Positions 15,364-25,217 of a DNA stretch of 64,000 nt are shown in pieces. The notes under the pieces were generated by a model that saw only the letters and a list, made by a program, of their open reading frames with translations, was not told the origin of the DNA and ran no database searches. Both the position numbers and the translations under genes were made by a program. The stretch is from Pseudomonas sp. R5-89-07 (lineage in GTDB: Bacteria > Pseudomonadota > Gammaproteobacteria > Pseudomonadales > Pseudomonadaceae): contig NZ_CP027727.1 in NCBI RefSeq assembly GCF_003851685.1, forward strand, positions 2,728,001 to 2,792,000, read 5' to 3'. Positions within the stretch are counted from its first letter, which is position 1. The number at the start of each line of letters is the position of its first letter.

Positions 15364-18021
15364 ATGCGCACCGAACAACCGAAGATGATTTACCTGAAGG
15401 ACTATCAGGCGCCGGACTACCTGATCGACGAGACGCACCTGACCTTCGAGTTGTTCGAGGACCACAGCCTGGTCCACGCGCAGCTGGTGATGCGCCGCAA
15501 CCCCGAGCGCGGCGCCGGGCTGCCACCGTTGGTGCTCGATGGCCAGCAACTGGAGCTTTTGAGCGTCAACCTTGCCGACCAGGCGCTGACGGCCGCCGAT
15601 TACCAGTTGACCGACAGCCACCTGACGCTGCAGCCCAACAGTGAAACCTTTACCTTGGACACCACGGTCAAGATTCACCCGGAAACCAACACGGCCCTGG
15701 AAGGCCTGTACAAATCCAGCGGCATGTTCTGCACCCAGTGCGAGGCCGAAGGTTTCCGCAAGATCACTTATTACCTCGACCGTCCGGACGTTATGAGCGT
15801 GTTCACCACCACGGTGATCGCCGAGCAGCATCGCTACCCGGTGCTGCTGTCCAACGGCAACCCGATTGCCAGCGGCCCCGGCGAAGACGGGCGGCACTGG
15901 GCAACCTGGGAGGACCCGTTCAAGAAGCCAGCCTACCTGTTTGCCCTGGTGGCCGGTGACCTGTGGTGCGTCGAAGACAGCTTCACCACCATGACCCAGC
16001 GCGAAGTGGCGCTGCGCATCTACGTCGAGCCGGAAAATATCGACAAGTGCCAGCACGCCATGACCAGCCTGAAAAAATCCATGCGCTGGGATGAAGAAAC
16101 CTACGGCCGTGAGTACGACCTCGATATCTTCATGATCGTGGCGGTCAACGACTTCAACATGGGCGCCATGGAGAATAAGGGTCTCAATATCTTCAACTCC
16201 AGCGCCGTGCTGGCCCGCGCTGAAACCGCTACCGATGCCGCGCACCAGCGCGTCGAAGCCATCGTCGCCCATGAGTACTTCCACAACTGGTCGGGCAACC
16301 GCGTGACCTGCCGCGACTGGTTCCAGCTGTCGCTCAAGGAAGGCTTCACCGTGTTCCGCGACTCGGGTTTCTCCGCCGACATGAACTCGGCCACGGTTAA
16401 GCGCATCCAGGACGTGGCGTACCTGCGCACCCACCAGTTCGCCGAAGACGCCGGCCCCATGGCCCACGCGGTACGCCCGGACAGCTTTATCGAAATCTCT
16501 AACTTCTACACCCTGACCGTGTACGAAAAGGGCTCGGAAGTGGTCGGCATGATCCACACCTTGCTCGGCGCCGAAGGTTTCCGCAAAGGCAGCGACCTGT
16601 ATTTCGAGCGCCACGACGGCCAGGCCGTGACCTGCGACGATTTCATCAAGGCCATGGAAGACGCCAACGGCGTCGACCTCAGCCAGTTCAAGCGCTGGTA
16701 CAGCCAGGCTGGTACGCCGCGTCTGGCGGTGAGCGAGTCCTATGACGCCGCGGCCAAGACCTACAGCCTGACGTTCCGTCAGAGCTGCCCGCCGACCCCG
16801 GATAAAGTGGAAAAGCTGCCCTTCGTGATCCCGGTCGAGCTGGGCCTACTGGACGGCGAGGGTGCCGGCATTGCCTTGCGCCTGGCCGGCGAAGCGACGG
16901 CCGGCGGTACCTCCCGCGTGATCTCGGTGACCGAAGCCGAGCAGACCTTCACCTTCGTTGACGTCGCGCAAAAGCCGCTGCCTTCGTTGCTGCGCGGCTT
17001 CTCGGCACCGGTGAAGCTGAGCTTCCCGTACAACCGCGACCAACTGATGTTCCTGATGCAGCACGACAGCGATGGTTTCAACCGTTGGGACGCCGGCCAG
17101 CAGCTGTCGGTTCAGGTGTTGCAGGAACTGATCGGCCAACATCAGGCAGGCCAACCGCTGAAGCTGGATCAACGTCTGATCGATGCATTGCGCACGGTCT
17201 TAAGCGACGAGACCCTCGACCAGGCCATGGTCGCCGAAATGCTCTCGTTGCCGAGCGAAGCCTACCTGACCGAGATCAGCGAGGTGGCCGACGTCGATGC
17301 CATCCACGCCGCCCGCGAATTTGCCCGCAAGCAGCTGGCCGACCACCTGTTCGAAGGGCTGTGGCTGCGCTATCAGGCCAACCGTGACCTGTCCCGCCAG
17401 ACGCCGTACGTGGCCGAGGCCGAGCACTTCGCCCGCCGCGCCCTGCAGAACATTGCGCTGTCTTACCTGATGCTCAGCGCCAAGCCTGAAGTGCTGGCGG
17501 CGACGCTGGACCAGTTCGACACCAGCGACAACATGACCGAGCGCCTGACGGCCCTGGCCGTGCTGGTGAACTCGCCGTTCGAAACGGAAAAAGCCCAGGC
17601 GCTGGCGGTGTTCGCCGAGAACTTCAAGGACAACCCGCTGGTCATGGACCAGTGGTTCAGCGTACAGGCCGGCAGCACCCTGCCGGGCGGGCTGGCGCGG
17701 GTCAAGGCATTGATGGAGCACCCGGCGTTCACCATCAAGAACCCGAACAAAGTGCGCGCACTCATTGGCGCGTTTGCCGGGCAGAACCTGATCAACTTCC
17801 ATGCCGCGGATGGCTCCGGCTACCGCTTCCTGGCGGACCTGGTGATCCAGCTCAATACGCTGAACCCGCAGATTGCTTCGCGCCAATTGGCACCCCTGAC
17901 GCGCTGGCGTAAATACGACGCGGCGCGGCAAGCGCTGATGAAGGCTGAGCTGGAGCGCATTCTTGGCTCGGGCGAGCTGTCCAGCGATGTGTTTGAGGTG
18001 GTCAGCAAGAGCCTTGCCTGA
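15364..18021 (+). CDS. pepN: Aminopeptidase N (M1 family)
   Basis: PepN is the main cytosolic alanyl aminopeptidase. The 885-residue protein has the substrate-binding GAMEN (residues 267-271), the zinc site HEYFH (303-307) and the third ligand Glu about 19 residues on, in LKEG. The C-terminal alpha-helical DUF3458-type domain is present. ATG 15364 is preferred over ATG 15355 because AAGGA at 15351 gives correct spacing only to the former. It ends the plus-strand operon that began at nadK; a REP palindrome follows. Confidence 0.97.
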   Translation: MRTEQPKMIYLKDYQAPDYLIDETHLTFELFEDHSLVHAQLVMRRNPERGAGLPPLVLDGQQLELLSVNLADQALTAADYQLTDSHLTLQPNSETFTLDTTVKIHPETNTALEGLYKSSGMFCTQCEAEGFRKITYYLDRPDVMSVFTTTVIAEQHRYPVLLSNGNPIASGPGEDGRHWATWEDPFKKPAYLFALVAGDLWCVEDSFTTMTQREVALRIYVEPENIDKCQHAMTSLKKSMRWDEETYGREYDLDIFMIVAVNDFNMGAMENKGLNIFNSSAVLARAETATDAAHQRVEAIVAHEYFHNWSGNRVTCRDWFQLSLKEGFTVFRDSGFSADMNSATVKRIQDVAYLRTHQFAEDAGPMAHAVRPDSFIEISNFYTLTVYEKGSEVVGMIHTLLGAEGFRKGSDLYFERHDGQAVTCDDFIKAMEDANGVDLSQFKRWYSQAGTPRLAVSESYDAAAKTYSLTFRQSCPPTPDKVEKLPFVIPVELGLLDGEGAGIALRLAGEATAGGTSRVISVTEAEQTFTFVDVAQKPLPSLLRGFSAPVKLSFPYNRDQLMFLMQHDSDGFNRWDAGQQLSVQVLQELIGQHQAGQPLKLDQRLIDALRTVLSDETLDQAMVAEMLSLPSEAYLTEISEVADVDAIHAAREFARKQLADHLFEGLWLRYQANRDLSRQTPYVAEAEHFARRALQNIALSYLMLSAKPEVLAATLDQFDTSDNMTERLTALAVLVNSPFETEKAQALAVFAENFKDNPLVMDQWFSVQAGSTLPGGLARVKALMEHPAFTIKNPNKVRALIGAFAGQNLINFHAADGSGYRFLADLVIQLNTLNPQIASRQLAPLTRWRKYDAARQALMKAELERILGSGELSSDVFEVVSKSLA

Positions 18022-18041
18022 CACGCAAATCTCACCATTCA

Positions 18042-18141
18042 AAATGTGGGAGGGGGCTTGCCCCCCCGATAGCGGTGCATCAGTTGGCTTATTCAGCGAC
18101 TGACACGCTGCCATCGGGGGGCAAGCCCCCTCCCACATTTT
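18042..18141. repeat. REP pair after pepN
   Basis: Arms AATGTGGGAGGGGGCTTGCC and GGGGGCAAGCCCCCTCCCAC face each other around about 50 bp. They lie between the convergent pepN and cupin genes and could act as a bidirectional transcription stop. Confidence 0.88.
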
Positions 18142-18156
18142 TTTATCCGGTGCAGC

Positions 18157-18558
18157 TTATCGGGCAAGCGGCGTCAGCACCTCGGCCTTTTCGTCCAGCA
18201 CCATCACCACCAGCAACTTGGCGGGCTGGGTCTGGCTGGCGTTGCTCGACTCAAAGTGCCGCGAACCTGCGGGCTCGTAGAATGAATCGCCGACCTTGTA
18301 GGTGATGGCTTTGCCATCGTTGACTCGTGAGATGATTTCGCCTTGCAGCACATAAGCCACGGCAGTGCCGGTATGGCTGTGGGGCACAGTGGCCTGGCCG
18401 GGGGCATAGTCGACGGTGAGCATGATGGTTTTCTTGCCGGGGACATTGGTCAAGGCGTGCTCTTGCAGCACCTTAAGGGTCTCCTGGTGGTACACCGGTT
18501 CGTGGGCGTAGGCACTGAGCGAAGTGAGTATCGCAGCGGCGGCGAGCAGTCGTTTCAT
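18157..18558 (-). CDS. Secreted single-domain cupin protein
   Basis: This 133-residue protein starts with a Sec signal (MKRLLAAAAILTSLSAYA). It has one cupin barrel with the metal motif VPHSHTG...E (cupin 1) and the second motif SFYEPAGSRHFES. It is probably periplasmic and may bind a metal; the enzyme function is unknown. It lies 83 bp downstream of the MocR regulator on the same strand, which suggests a link to that regulator. Confidence 0.85.
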   Translation of the reverse strand: MKRLLAAAAILTSLSAYAHEPVYHQETLKVLQEHALTNVPGKKTIMLTVDYAPGQATVPHSHTGTAVAYVLQGEIISRVNDGKAITYKVGDSFYEPAGSRHFESSNASQTQPAKLLVVMVLDEKAEVLTPLAR

Positions 18559-18641
18559 GTTGGAATTCCACGTAGTTCGAGACCTGTTCACCCTACGCCC
18601 ACCGGCGTTGCCGACCAATGACCAATCCCCCGGAAAACCCG

Positions 18642-20075
18642 CTAGCCAATCTGCTGCAGAATCTCGCGCACCCTGTCCAGTGCCGGGTCGATATCGAGGG
18701 TCTCGATGGCCCCGAAGCCGAGAATCAGCCCCGAGCGCACCGGCGTGTCGTGAAAAAAAACATCCAGGGGATACAGGCCCACCTCCACCTTGCGCGCCAA
18801 CTCCATCAGCAACGGTATATCCACCGGCACCTTGCACAGTGCCGCCAGATGGAACCCGGCCACCGTCGGCACCGCCTCGAACCAGGGTGACAAGTCGCCC
18901 GCCAGGCGCTGCAGAATCCGTTCGCGGCGCCCCGCATACACGCTGTGGCAACGGCGGATATGTTTGAGCAGGTAACCTTCGCTGATAAACTTGGCCAGCG
19001 CCCATTGCGGCAGGGTAGAGCTGTGCTGGTCGGTCAATTGCTTGGCCTTGAGCACGGCGCCATAGATCGCTGGCGGCAGCACTGCGTAGCCCAGGCGCAG
19101 CTCGGGCAGCAGGGTCTTGGAAAAGGTGCCGACGTACGTCACTACGCCTCGGGTGTCCATGCTTTGCAGGGAATCGGTGGGGCGGCCCAGATAGCGGAAC
19201 TCACTGTCGTAGTCGTCCTCGATGATGATCGCGCCAAGTTCGATAGCACGGTCCAGCAGGGCCTTTCGCCGCGCCAAACTCATGGGCATGCCGAGGGGAA
19301 ATTGGTGGGACGGCGTCACGTACACCAGTCGAGTGCCATTGGGGATCTGGTCGACCTGAATGCCTTGTGCATCCACCGGAACGCTCGCGACCCTGGCCCC
19401 CATCGCCACGAACAACTGGCGCGCCGGGCTGTAGCCAGGGTCTTCCATGGCGACGATGCTGCCGGGTTCCAGTACCACGCGGGCGATCAGGTCCAGCGCC
19501 TGCTGCGCGCCATTGGTCACGACGATGTCAGCGGCGCGGCATTTCACCCCGCGCGAAAACGCGACATGCCCGGCGATGGCCTCGCGCAGTGCGGGCAAGC
19601 CTTCCGGTTGGCTGTAGAACCCACTGTTCTGGGCGATACGGCGCAGCGCATCCTGGGTGCAGCGCCGCCATTCTTCCTGGGGGAACTGATTGCGCGTGGT
19701 CGCCCCACCGATGAATTCGTAGCGCAGCACGTCGTCGCGCGCGGGGTGGTGCATGGGCGAGGGCAGCGCCGCCCATTTGCCCAGGTTGGCGGCGCAGGCC
19801 AGGTCGGTGGCGGTCTGTACATGGTCGGGCTGCGGCGCCCACGCGTTGACGAAGGTGCCCCGGCCAATTCGGCCGACCAGCAGGCCCTCGTACGTCAAGG
19901 TGGCGTAGGTGTCCGATACCGTTTTGCGCGATACGCCCAATTGCTCGGCGAGCAATCGGCTGGGCGGCAACTGCGCGCCAGCTGACAGGCGCCCGGTGGC
20001 GATGGCTTCGCGCAGTTGCTGGTAAAGCTGGGCGGCGAGGTCCTTGCGGCCGTTGATGACGAGGTGCAGTTCCAT
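18642..20075 (-). CDS. MocR-type (GntR/aminotransferase) transcriptional regulator
   Basis: This 477-residue fusion has an N-terminal GntR winged helix (LAAQLYQQLREAIATGRLSA and LAEQLGVSRKTVSDTYATL). A class I aminotransferase-like domain follows, with IIEDDYDSEFRY and the PLP lysine segment GTFSKTLLPELRLGYA. Such regulators usually control PLP or amino-acid genes and their own expression. A near-perfect 13-bp inverted repeat lies 17 bp upstream of the start (20092-20126). The nearest same-strand target is the cupin gene. Confidence 0.92.
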   Translation of the reverse strand: MELHLVINGRKDLAAQLYQQLREAIATGRLSAGAQLPPSRLLAEQLGVSRKTVSDTYATLTYEGLLVGRIGRGTFVNAWAPQPDHVQTATDLACAANLGKWAALPSPMHHPARDDVLRYEFIGGATTRNQFPQEEWRRCTQDALRRIAQNSGFYSQPEGLPALREAIAGHVAFSRGVKCRAADIVVTNGAQQALDLIARVVLEPGSIVAMEDPGYSPARQLFVAMGARVASVPVDAQGIQVDQIPNGTRLVYVTPSHQFPLGMPMSLARRKALLDRAIELGAIIIEDDYDSEFRYLGRPTDSLQSMDTRGVVTYVGTFSKTLLPELRLGYAVLPPAIYGAVLKAKQLTDQHSSTLPQWALAKFISEGYLLKHIRRCHSVYAGRRERILQRLAGDLSPWFEAVPTVAGFHLAALCKVPVDIPLLMELARKVEVGLYPLDVFFHDTPVRSGLILGFGAIETLDIDPALDRVREILQQIG

Positions 20076-20091
20076 GTTTCATCCTGGGACA

Positions 20092-20126
20092 GATCGATCT
20101 GCGCCAAGGTTACGCGCAAATCGATC
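20092..20126. promoter_or_regulatory. Inverted-repeat operator candidate upstream of MocR
   Basis: GATCGATCTGCGC and GCGCAAATCGATC are inverted with one mismatch around a 9-bp centre. They lie 17 bp upstream of the MocR start codon. An autoregulatory GntR-type site is likely; no binding data are implied. Confidence 0.55.
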
Positions 20127-20144
20127 CGAAGAAACCAGGCGCTA

Positions 20145-20912
20145 TCAGGACAGGAAACCACCGTCCACGTTCAACGACACACCGGTGGTGTAGCTCGACG
20201 CATCGCTGGCCAGGAACAGCACTGCACCGGCCATTTCGCTGGGGTCGGCCACGCGTTTGAGCGGGATCTGCGCCAGCGCCATCTTCAGGATCGCGTCGTT
20301 CTTGACCAGCGCCGAGGCGAACTTGGTGTCGGTCAACCCTGGCAGCAGCGCGTTGCAGCGGATACCGAACGCGGCGCATTCCTTGGCGAACACCTTGGTC
20401 ATGTTGATCACGGCGGCCTTGGTCACCGAATAGATGCCCTGGAATACCCCCGGGGAAATGCCGTTGATCGAGGCGACGTTGATGATGCTGCCACCGCCGT
20501 TGTCGCGCATCAGCTTGCCGGCTTCCACCGACATGAAGAAGTAGCCGCGTATGTTCACGTCGACGGTCTTCTGGAACGCACCGAGGTCGGTGTCCAGCAC
20601 GTTGCAGAACTGTGGGTTGGTCGCGGCGTTGTTGACCAGGATGTCCAGGCGGCCGAACTGTTCACGAATGCTGGCGAACACCTGGGTGATCTGCTCCATT
20701 TCACCGATATGGCAGGCAATCGCGGTGGCTTTTCCGCCGTTGGCGATGATCGCGTCGGCGACGTGCTGGCAGCCTTCCAGTTTGCGGCTGGAGACAATCA
20801 CGTGGGCGCCTTGCTGGGCCAGCAACTTGGCGATGGCCTCGCCGATGCCACGGCTGGCGCCGGAAACGAAAGCAATCTTGCCGTCGAGGTCGAACAGGTG
20901 GGTCTTGGACAT
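20145..20912 (-). CDS. Short-chain dehydrogenase/reductase
   Basis: This 255-residue Rossmann enzyme has the cofactor motif GASRGIG near the N-terminus, NNAA, the catalytic Ser in NVASINGIS and the YSVTK Tyr/Lys pair. The C-terminus, VDGGFLS, is typical of FabG-like SDRs. The ATG at 20912 follows AAGGAA by about 8 nt. It lies 22 bp after the phosphotransferase gene on the same strand. This pair is common in Pseudomonas lipid or acyl-CoA catabolism loci; the substrate is unknown. Confidence 0.9.
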   Translation of the reverse strand: MSKTHLFDLDGKIAFVSGASRGIGEAIAKLLAQQGAHVIVSSRKLEGCQHVADAIIANGGKATAIACHIGEMEQITQVFASIREQFGRLDILVNNAATNPQFCNVLDTDLGAFQKTVDVNIRGYFFMSVEAGKLMRDNGGGSIINVASINGISPGVFQGIYSVTKAAVINMTKVFAKECAAFGIRCNALLPGLTDTKFASALVKNDAILKMALAQIPLKRVADPSEMAGAVLFLASDASSYTTGVSLNVDGGFLS

Positions 20913-20934
20913 GAGGGGTTCCTTGTGAGTGTTA

Positions 20935-22002
20935 TCAGAGGTCGGATTTGCCAATGACCGTCAGGCTCATCTGCTCCAGCAGCTTGTTCATGTGGATGAA
21001 CTGGGCAAAGCGTTTGTCCTGGGTCTGGCCGTGGAAGAAGCGGTAATAGATCTGCTGCACAATGCCGGCCAGGCGGAACAGACCGTAGGTGTAGTAGAAG
21101 TCGAAATTGTCGATCTGGATGCCCGAGCGTTCGGCGTAGTAGTCGACGAACTGGCGGCGGGTGAGCATGCCGGGCGCATTGCTTGGCTGGCGACGCATCA
21201 GTTGCACGGGCGCGGGATCGGCGGCTTCGATCCAGTAGGCGAGGGTGTTGCCCAGGTCCATCAGCGGGTCGCCCAGGGTAGTCAGTTCCCAGTCCAGCAC
21301 GCCGATGATCTGCATCGGGTTGTGCGGGTCGAGGATGACATTGTCGAAGCGATAGTCGTTGTGCACGATGCTGGAGGTCGGGTGGTCGGCCGGCATCTTG
21401 TCGTTGAGCCAGGCGCGCACGGCTTCCCAGCGCGGCGCATCGGGGGTCAGGGCTTTTTCGTAGCGCTCGCTCCAGCCACGGATCTGGCGTTCCACATAGC
21501 CCTGGGGCTTGCCCAGGTCGGCCAGGCCGCAGGCGCTGTAGTCGAGCTGATGCAGCTCGACGAACTTGTCGATAAAGCTTTTGCACAAGGCTTGGGTGCG
21601 GCTCGCGTCCAGGCCCAGGTCAGCCGGCAGGTCGGAGCGCAGGATGATGCCGTTGACCCGCTCCATCACATAGAATTCGGCACCGATCACCGCTTCATCG
21701 GTGCAGTGCACATAGGCCTTTGGGCAGTACGGGAAGCCATCCTTGAGCTGGTTGAGGATGCGGTATTCACGGCCCATGTCGTGGGCGGACTTGGCCTTGT
21801 GGCCGAACGGTGGGCGACGCAACACGAACTCCTGGTCCGGGTATTCCAGCAGATACGTCAGGTTGGAGGCGCCGCCGGGGAACTGACTGATCTTGACCGC
21901 GCCGTGCAGGCCGGGAATATGGGCCTTGAGGTAGGGATCGATCAGGCTGGCATCAAGTTCTTCGCCGGGGCGAATCTGGGTCGATTGGTCGTTAAGCGCC
22001 AT
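20935..22002 (-). CDS. Phosphotransferase of the APH/ACAD10-11 kinase type
   Basis: This 355-residue protein has an aminoglycoside-phosphotransferase fold. It has an ATP-binding FPGGASNLTYLLE segment, the catalytic SIVHNDYRFDNVILD (HxDxxxxN) and the metal-binding Asp in GVLDWELTTLGDP. Relatives include the kinase domain of ACAD10/11, which phosphorylates 4-hydroxy acyl groups. Together with the SDR downstream, a role in hydroxy-fatty-acid breakdown is plausible but inferred. Confidence 0.85.
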   Translation of the reverse strand: MALNDQSTQIRPGEELDASLIDPYLKAHIPGLHGAVKISQFPGGASNLTYLLEYPDQEFVLRRPPFGHKAKSAHDMGREYRILNQLKDGFPYCPKAYVHCTDEAVIGAEFYVMERVNGIILRSDLPADLGLDASRTQALCKSFIDKFVELHQLDYSACGLADLGKPQGYVERQIRGWSERYEKALTPDAPRWEAVRAWLNDKMPADHPTSSIVHNDYRFDNVILDPHNPMQIIGVLDWELTTLGDPLMDLGNTLAYWIEAADPAPVQLMRRQPSNAPGMLTRRQFVDYYAERSGIQIDNFDFYYTYGLFRLAGIVQQIYYRFFHGQTQDKRFAQFIHMNKLLEQMSLTVIGKSDL

Positions 22003-22132
22003 GCTTATCCCTTCTGCTTATTTTAAAGGCCTTGGACTATTGGCTAATCTAATGCGCGCCGCCGCCCAGCGACAAGGTCGGGGCGGCTTAATAGGTTAGC
22101 GTGTTGGGGAATGATCAGTTGGCTTGATCCAC

Positions 22133-23989
22133 TCAAATCACCAGCGCGGCGCGTCCCCCTGGGTTGCAGGACAGGTTGGCACCGATCTCGACTTTTGCCA
22201 GGTCGATTCCCAACCCCGCGAGCAGATTATTGACCAGCGGGTCGAGCAGCGGGCTCAGCAGGCCGGAAATCACGTCGCTGAGCAGGTTCAACACGCCGGT
22301 CAATACATCCACCACCAGGCCCAGCACCAACCCCAGCAGCCCGCTGAGGGTCGGCGTATGGCTGACCAGTTGAATGCCCTTGAGGGTGTCGCTCAGGCTG
22401 CCGACCACGTTATTGGCACTGAAACTGAAGTAGCTCGGCGCTTGCTTCACCTCGGGCGGCGCCACATACACATGCGCGCGCGTGGTCTTGGCGACGCTGC
22501 TGTCGACCCTCAGGCTCAGGCCACCGACCGCATAGGGCTGGCGTGGATCGCACACGCCTTTGCTGCAGGCTTTCACGCCAAGGTCGAGCAGGGGGAAATC
22601 GTCGACTTTCAGTGCCTGGGTGGAAGAAAACAGATTCGACGGGTCAATCTGGCCGACCATCAGCCGCACCGCCGAGGTGGTGCCGGAGACGCTCAGGGAT
22701 TTGTCAGCGGGGCCGTTGCAGCGAAAGCCGGTCACGTAACTGCTGCCGCTGGCCGCTTCGAGGGCGATATCGATGTGGGTGCCGACATTCGGGTCCAGGG
22801 AACTGCCCAGGAGCAAGCCAACCAGGCCGGTGACCACATCGATGACTTTGTTGAGCCCGTCGATGACCGGCAGCTTCACGGAAATCCAGGTCCTGACCTG
22901 GGCCGTCCTGACCGAAATCGGCTGGGTATCGATCAACTGCGGGTTACCGATGGCAGAAATCTGCGCGGGCTCGATGACCCGGGTCTTGACCGTAATGTTC
23001 AGCAGGCCGAGCACGTCCACCGGCAATTCCACTGCGACAGCACTGGCCTTGTTCGACAGCTGCACGAAGCCCTGGATCAGGTTGAACAGCTGCAGGTTCA
23101 CGTCCAGTGCGCTCTTGTCCGTGCCATTTTGAACCTTGATCAAGTCACCCAGGTGCAGGATTTGCGTACCCGGTGCAATCAGCTTGATGCTTTCCAAATT
23201 ATTGATCACCACCTTGACCGCGTCGCCGCCGAGCTTGAGCACATCGATCGCGGCCTGGATCAACTGGCCCACGGTAGCGTCGGTCTTGAGCAACTGCTCG
23301 TAGTTGCCGGCGCTGACGTTGAGGCGCACGGCCAGTGCATCCAGGTAACTGAGCAAGCTGATATCGGTGTTAAGCAGGCCTTTCCAGCCCAGGGCATCGA
23401 TTTGCAACTTGCCGCCGAGCAGCCCGCCGATCAGGCCGTTGAGCGCTGCCGACTGGGTGCTGTCCACCGTCAGCAAGGTGCTGCGCACCGTCAGGCTGGC
23501 CACGGGCGGCGCCGGAGCGGCGGCGACGGCGGTGGCGCTCAGCAGGGTGGTCAGGTTGATGGGTTGCGCCGAGAACAGGCTCAGCAGGGCATGGGCAATG
23601 CTGGTGGCCACCCGATGGGTGGCCACCACCTGAATGGCGTCGGCCTTGGCCGGGTCGGCGTTGAATACACGCATGAAGTCAGCGCCGGTGCTCAAGGTGC
23701 CGCAGGCCACGACCAGGATGCGATTGGCGTCGACGCTGAAGTTATTGCGCAGCGCACTTTGCGTGGCCAATTGCGCGGCGTTGTTATTGGGGGCTGAGCA
23801 TTTGCCGCCGCGGCTCACCGCTTCCAGCGCAGCCGTGTCGGCGACACGTTGCAGCTTGCGCTTTTCCAGGTACAAGCGGCCGCTATCGACCACCAATAAC
23901 AGAAACAGCAACGCGATCCCGAGGGTCAATGCACCCACCAGGCCGATGGCGCCGCGTTGGCGGGCCGGGCCGTATCCTTGGCCAAACAT
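22133..23989 (-). CDS. TadG-like membrane-anchored protein
   Basis: This 618-residue protein begins with the Tad/TadG-type start: RQRGAIG, then a hydrophobic helix (about residues 15-36), then LYLEKRKLQRVADTAALEA. A long extracytoplasmic region follows, and a hydrophobic Leu/Val/Gly-rich C-terminal segment (LLSDVISGLLSPLLDPLV). ATG 23989 is chosen because GAAGGA precedes it at the right distance; ATG 24010 lacks a site. No other tad/flp pilus genes are in the window, so this is an orphan pseudopilin-like or surface protein of unknown role. Confidence 0.75.
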   Translation of the reverse strand: MFGQGYGPARQRGAIGLVGALTLGIALLFLLLVVDSGRLYLEKRKLQRVADTAALEAVSRGGKCSAPNNNAAQLATQSALRNNFSVDANRILVVACGTLSTGADFMRVFNADPAKADAIQVVATHRVATSIAHALLSLFSAQPINLTTLLSATAVAAAPAPPVASLTVRSTLLTVDSTQSAALNGLIGGLLGGKLQIDALGWKGLLNTDISLLSYLDALAVRLNVSAGNYEQLLKTDATVGQLIQAAIDVLKLGGDAVKVVINNLESIKLIAPGTQILHLGDLIKVQNGTDKSALDVNLQLFNLIQGFVQLSNKASAVAVELPVDVLGLLNITVKTRVIEPAQISAIGNPQLIDTQPISVRTAQVRTWISVKLPVIDGLNKVIDVVTGLVGLLLGSSLDPNVGTHIDIALEAASGSSYVTGFRCNGPADKSLSVSGTTSAVRLMVGQIDPSNLFSSTQALKVDDFPLLDLGVKACSKGVCDPRQPYAVGGLSLRVDSSVAKTTRAHVYVAPPEVKQAPSYFSFSANNVVGSLSDTLKGIQLVSHTPTLSGLLGLVLGLVVDVLTGVLNLLSDVISGLLSPLLDPLVNNLLAGLGIDLAKVEIGANLSCNPGGRAALVI

Positions 23990-24074
23990 TGTGCGTTCCT
24001 TCGCGGTCATACACCGGCGTCCTGAACATCCTGCAAGCAGTGTAGTCAGGTTTTACCTGGGTGCTGGCTATTCG

Positions 24075-25028
24075 CTATTGGTTGCGCGACGGCAATGCCA
24101 CGGGTGTCAGTACGGGTCGACCGGCAAAGTATTCCATCAGGTTGTCGGCGACCCGTTGCACGGTATCGTGGGTCGCTTCCGGCGACAGGCCAGCCACATG
24201 GGACGTCAGCACGGTATTGCTCAGGCGCTTGAGCGCATCAGGCACCTTGGGCTCGTCGTCGAATACGTCGAGCGCGGCGCCGCCGATACGCCGCTGTTCC
24301 AGCGCAGCCACCAGGTCGGCGGTCACCACCACGCTGCCCCGGCCGATGTTGACCAGATAGCCATTGGGCCCCAGGGCGTCGAGCGCGTGACGATCGATCA
24401 GGTGGCGCGTGCTGGCGCCTCCGGGCGTGGCCAGGATCAGGAAATCCGAGGCGCGCGCCAGTTCCACGGCGGTTGAACAGTAGGTGTAATCCACATCATC
24501 GCGAGGTTGGCGGTTGTGGTAGCTCACCTCCATGCCAAACCCCAGGGACGCGCGCCTGGCGATCTCCAGGCCTACGGCGCCCAGGCCGAGAATCCCCAAT
24601 TGCTTGCCGCCCAGGGAAGGGCGCATCACCTTCGGCCATTCGCCACGGCGCACGGCGGTGTCAGTCTGGGGAATGCCACGCACCAGCGACAGCAGCAGCG
24701 CCATGGCATGGTCGGCCACCGACGGCGCATTCACCCCGGCGCCGTTCGTCACCACGATCCCACGGTTGGCGGCTGCCTGCAGGTCGACATGTTCGTAGCC
24801 GGCACCGATCACACAGATGATTTCCAGCAGCGGCAGCGCGGCGATTTCATCGGCATACAGCCCCAGCGGGCCACGGGTGAGCACGGCCTTGATCTGGCCC
24901 CCGTGAGCCTTGATCGCCTGGGCGCGCTCGGCAGGCGTGGGCGCCAGGATCACATGGAAATCATTGCTCTCGATGATCTGCAGGTATTCATTGATGGTCT
25001 CAACCAGGACCAGAACAGTGGTAGTCAT
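24075..25028 (-). CDS. D-isomer specific 2-hydroxyacid dehydrogenase (glyoxylate/hydroxypyruvate reductase type)
   Basis: This 317-residue protein has the NAD(P) motif GILGLGAVGLEIARR. The catalytic triad is Arg in NIGRGSVV, Glu in DDEP and His in TSHVAGLSPEA. An Arg after the second strand (SYHNRQP) suggests NADPH preference. It probably reduces glyoxylate or hydroxypyruvate; the exact substrate cannot be read from sequence. It stands alone, divergent from the amino-acid transporter. Confidence 0.9.
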   Translation of the reverse strand: MTTTVLVLVETINEYLQIIESNDFHVILAPTPAERAQAIKAHGGQIKAVLTRGPLGLYADEIAALPLLEIICVIGAGYEHVDLQAAANRGIVVTNGAGVNAPSVADHAMALLLSLVRGIPQTDTAVRRGEWPKVMRPSLGGKQLGILGLGAVGLEIARRASLGFGMEVSYHNRQPRDDVDYTYCSTAVELARASDFLILATPGGASTRHLIDRHALDALGPNGYLVNIGRGSVVVTADLVAALEQRRIGGAALDVFDDEPKVPDALKRLSNTVLTSHVAGLSPEATHDTVQRVADNLMEYFAGRPVLTPVALPSRNQ

Positions 25029-25217
25029 CGCAAGGTTCTTCCTGAAATGCTTGAGTGCATGAGTATGCGGGATTTGTAAGAAGGATCGTAGGTTGCTGCA
25101 GGGGCGAGCTAGCTCTCGAACGAAGTTGATAGCGCCGCGTACTAGCGTGCAGCCGGCTGCACCGCCTAACCGTTGCTCAGCTAAGTCTTTGCTTATTCGA
25201 GAGAATCCCGGACAATC

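Noticed and set aside
22124..23797. 557-codon plus-strand frame opposite the TadG-like gene
   Set aside because: Gln/His/Arg-rich shadow translation; the minus strand has the Tad anchor and a ribosome site.
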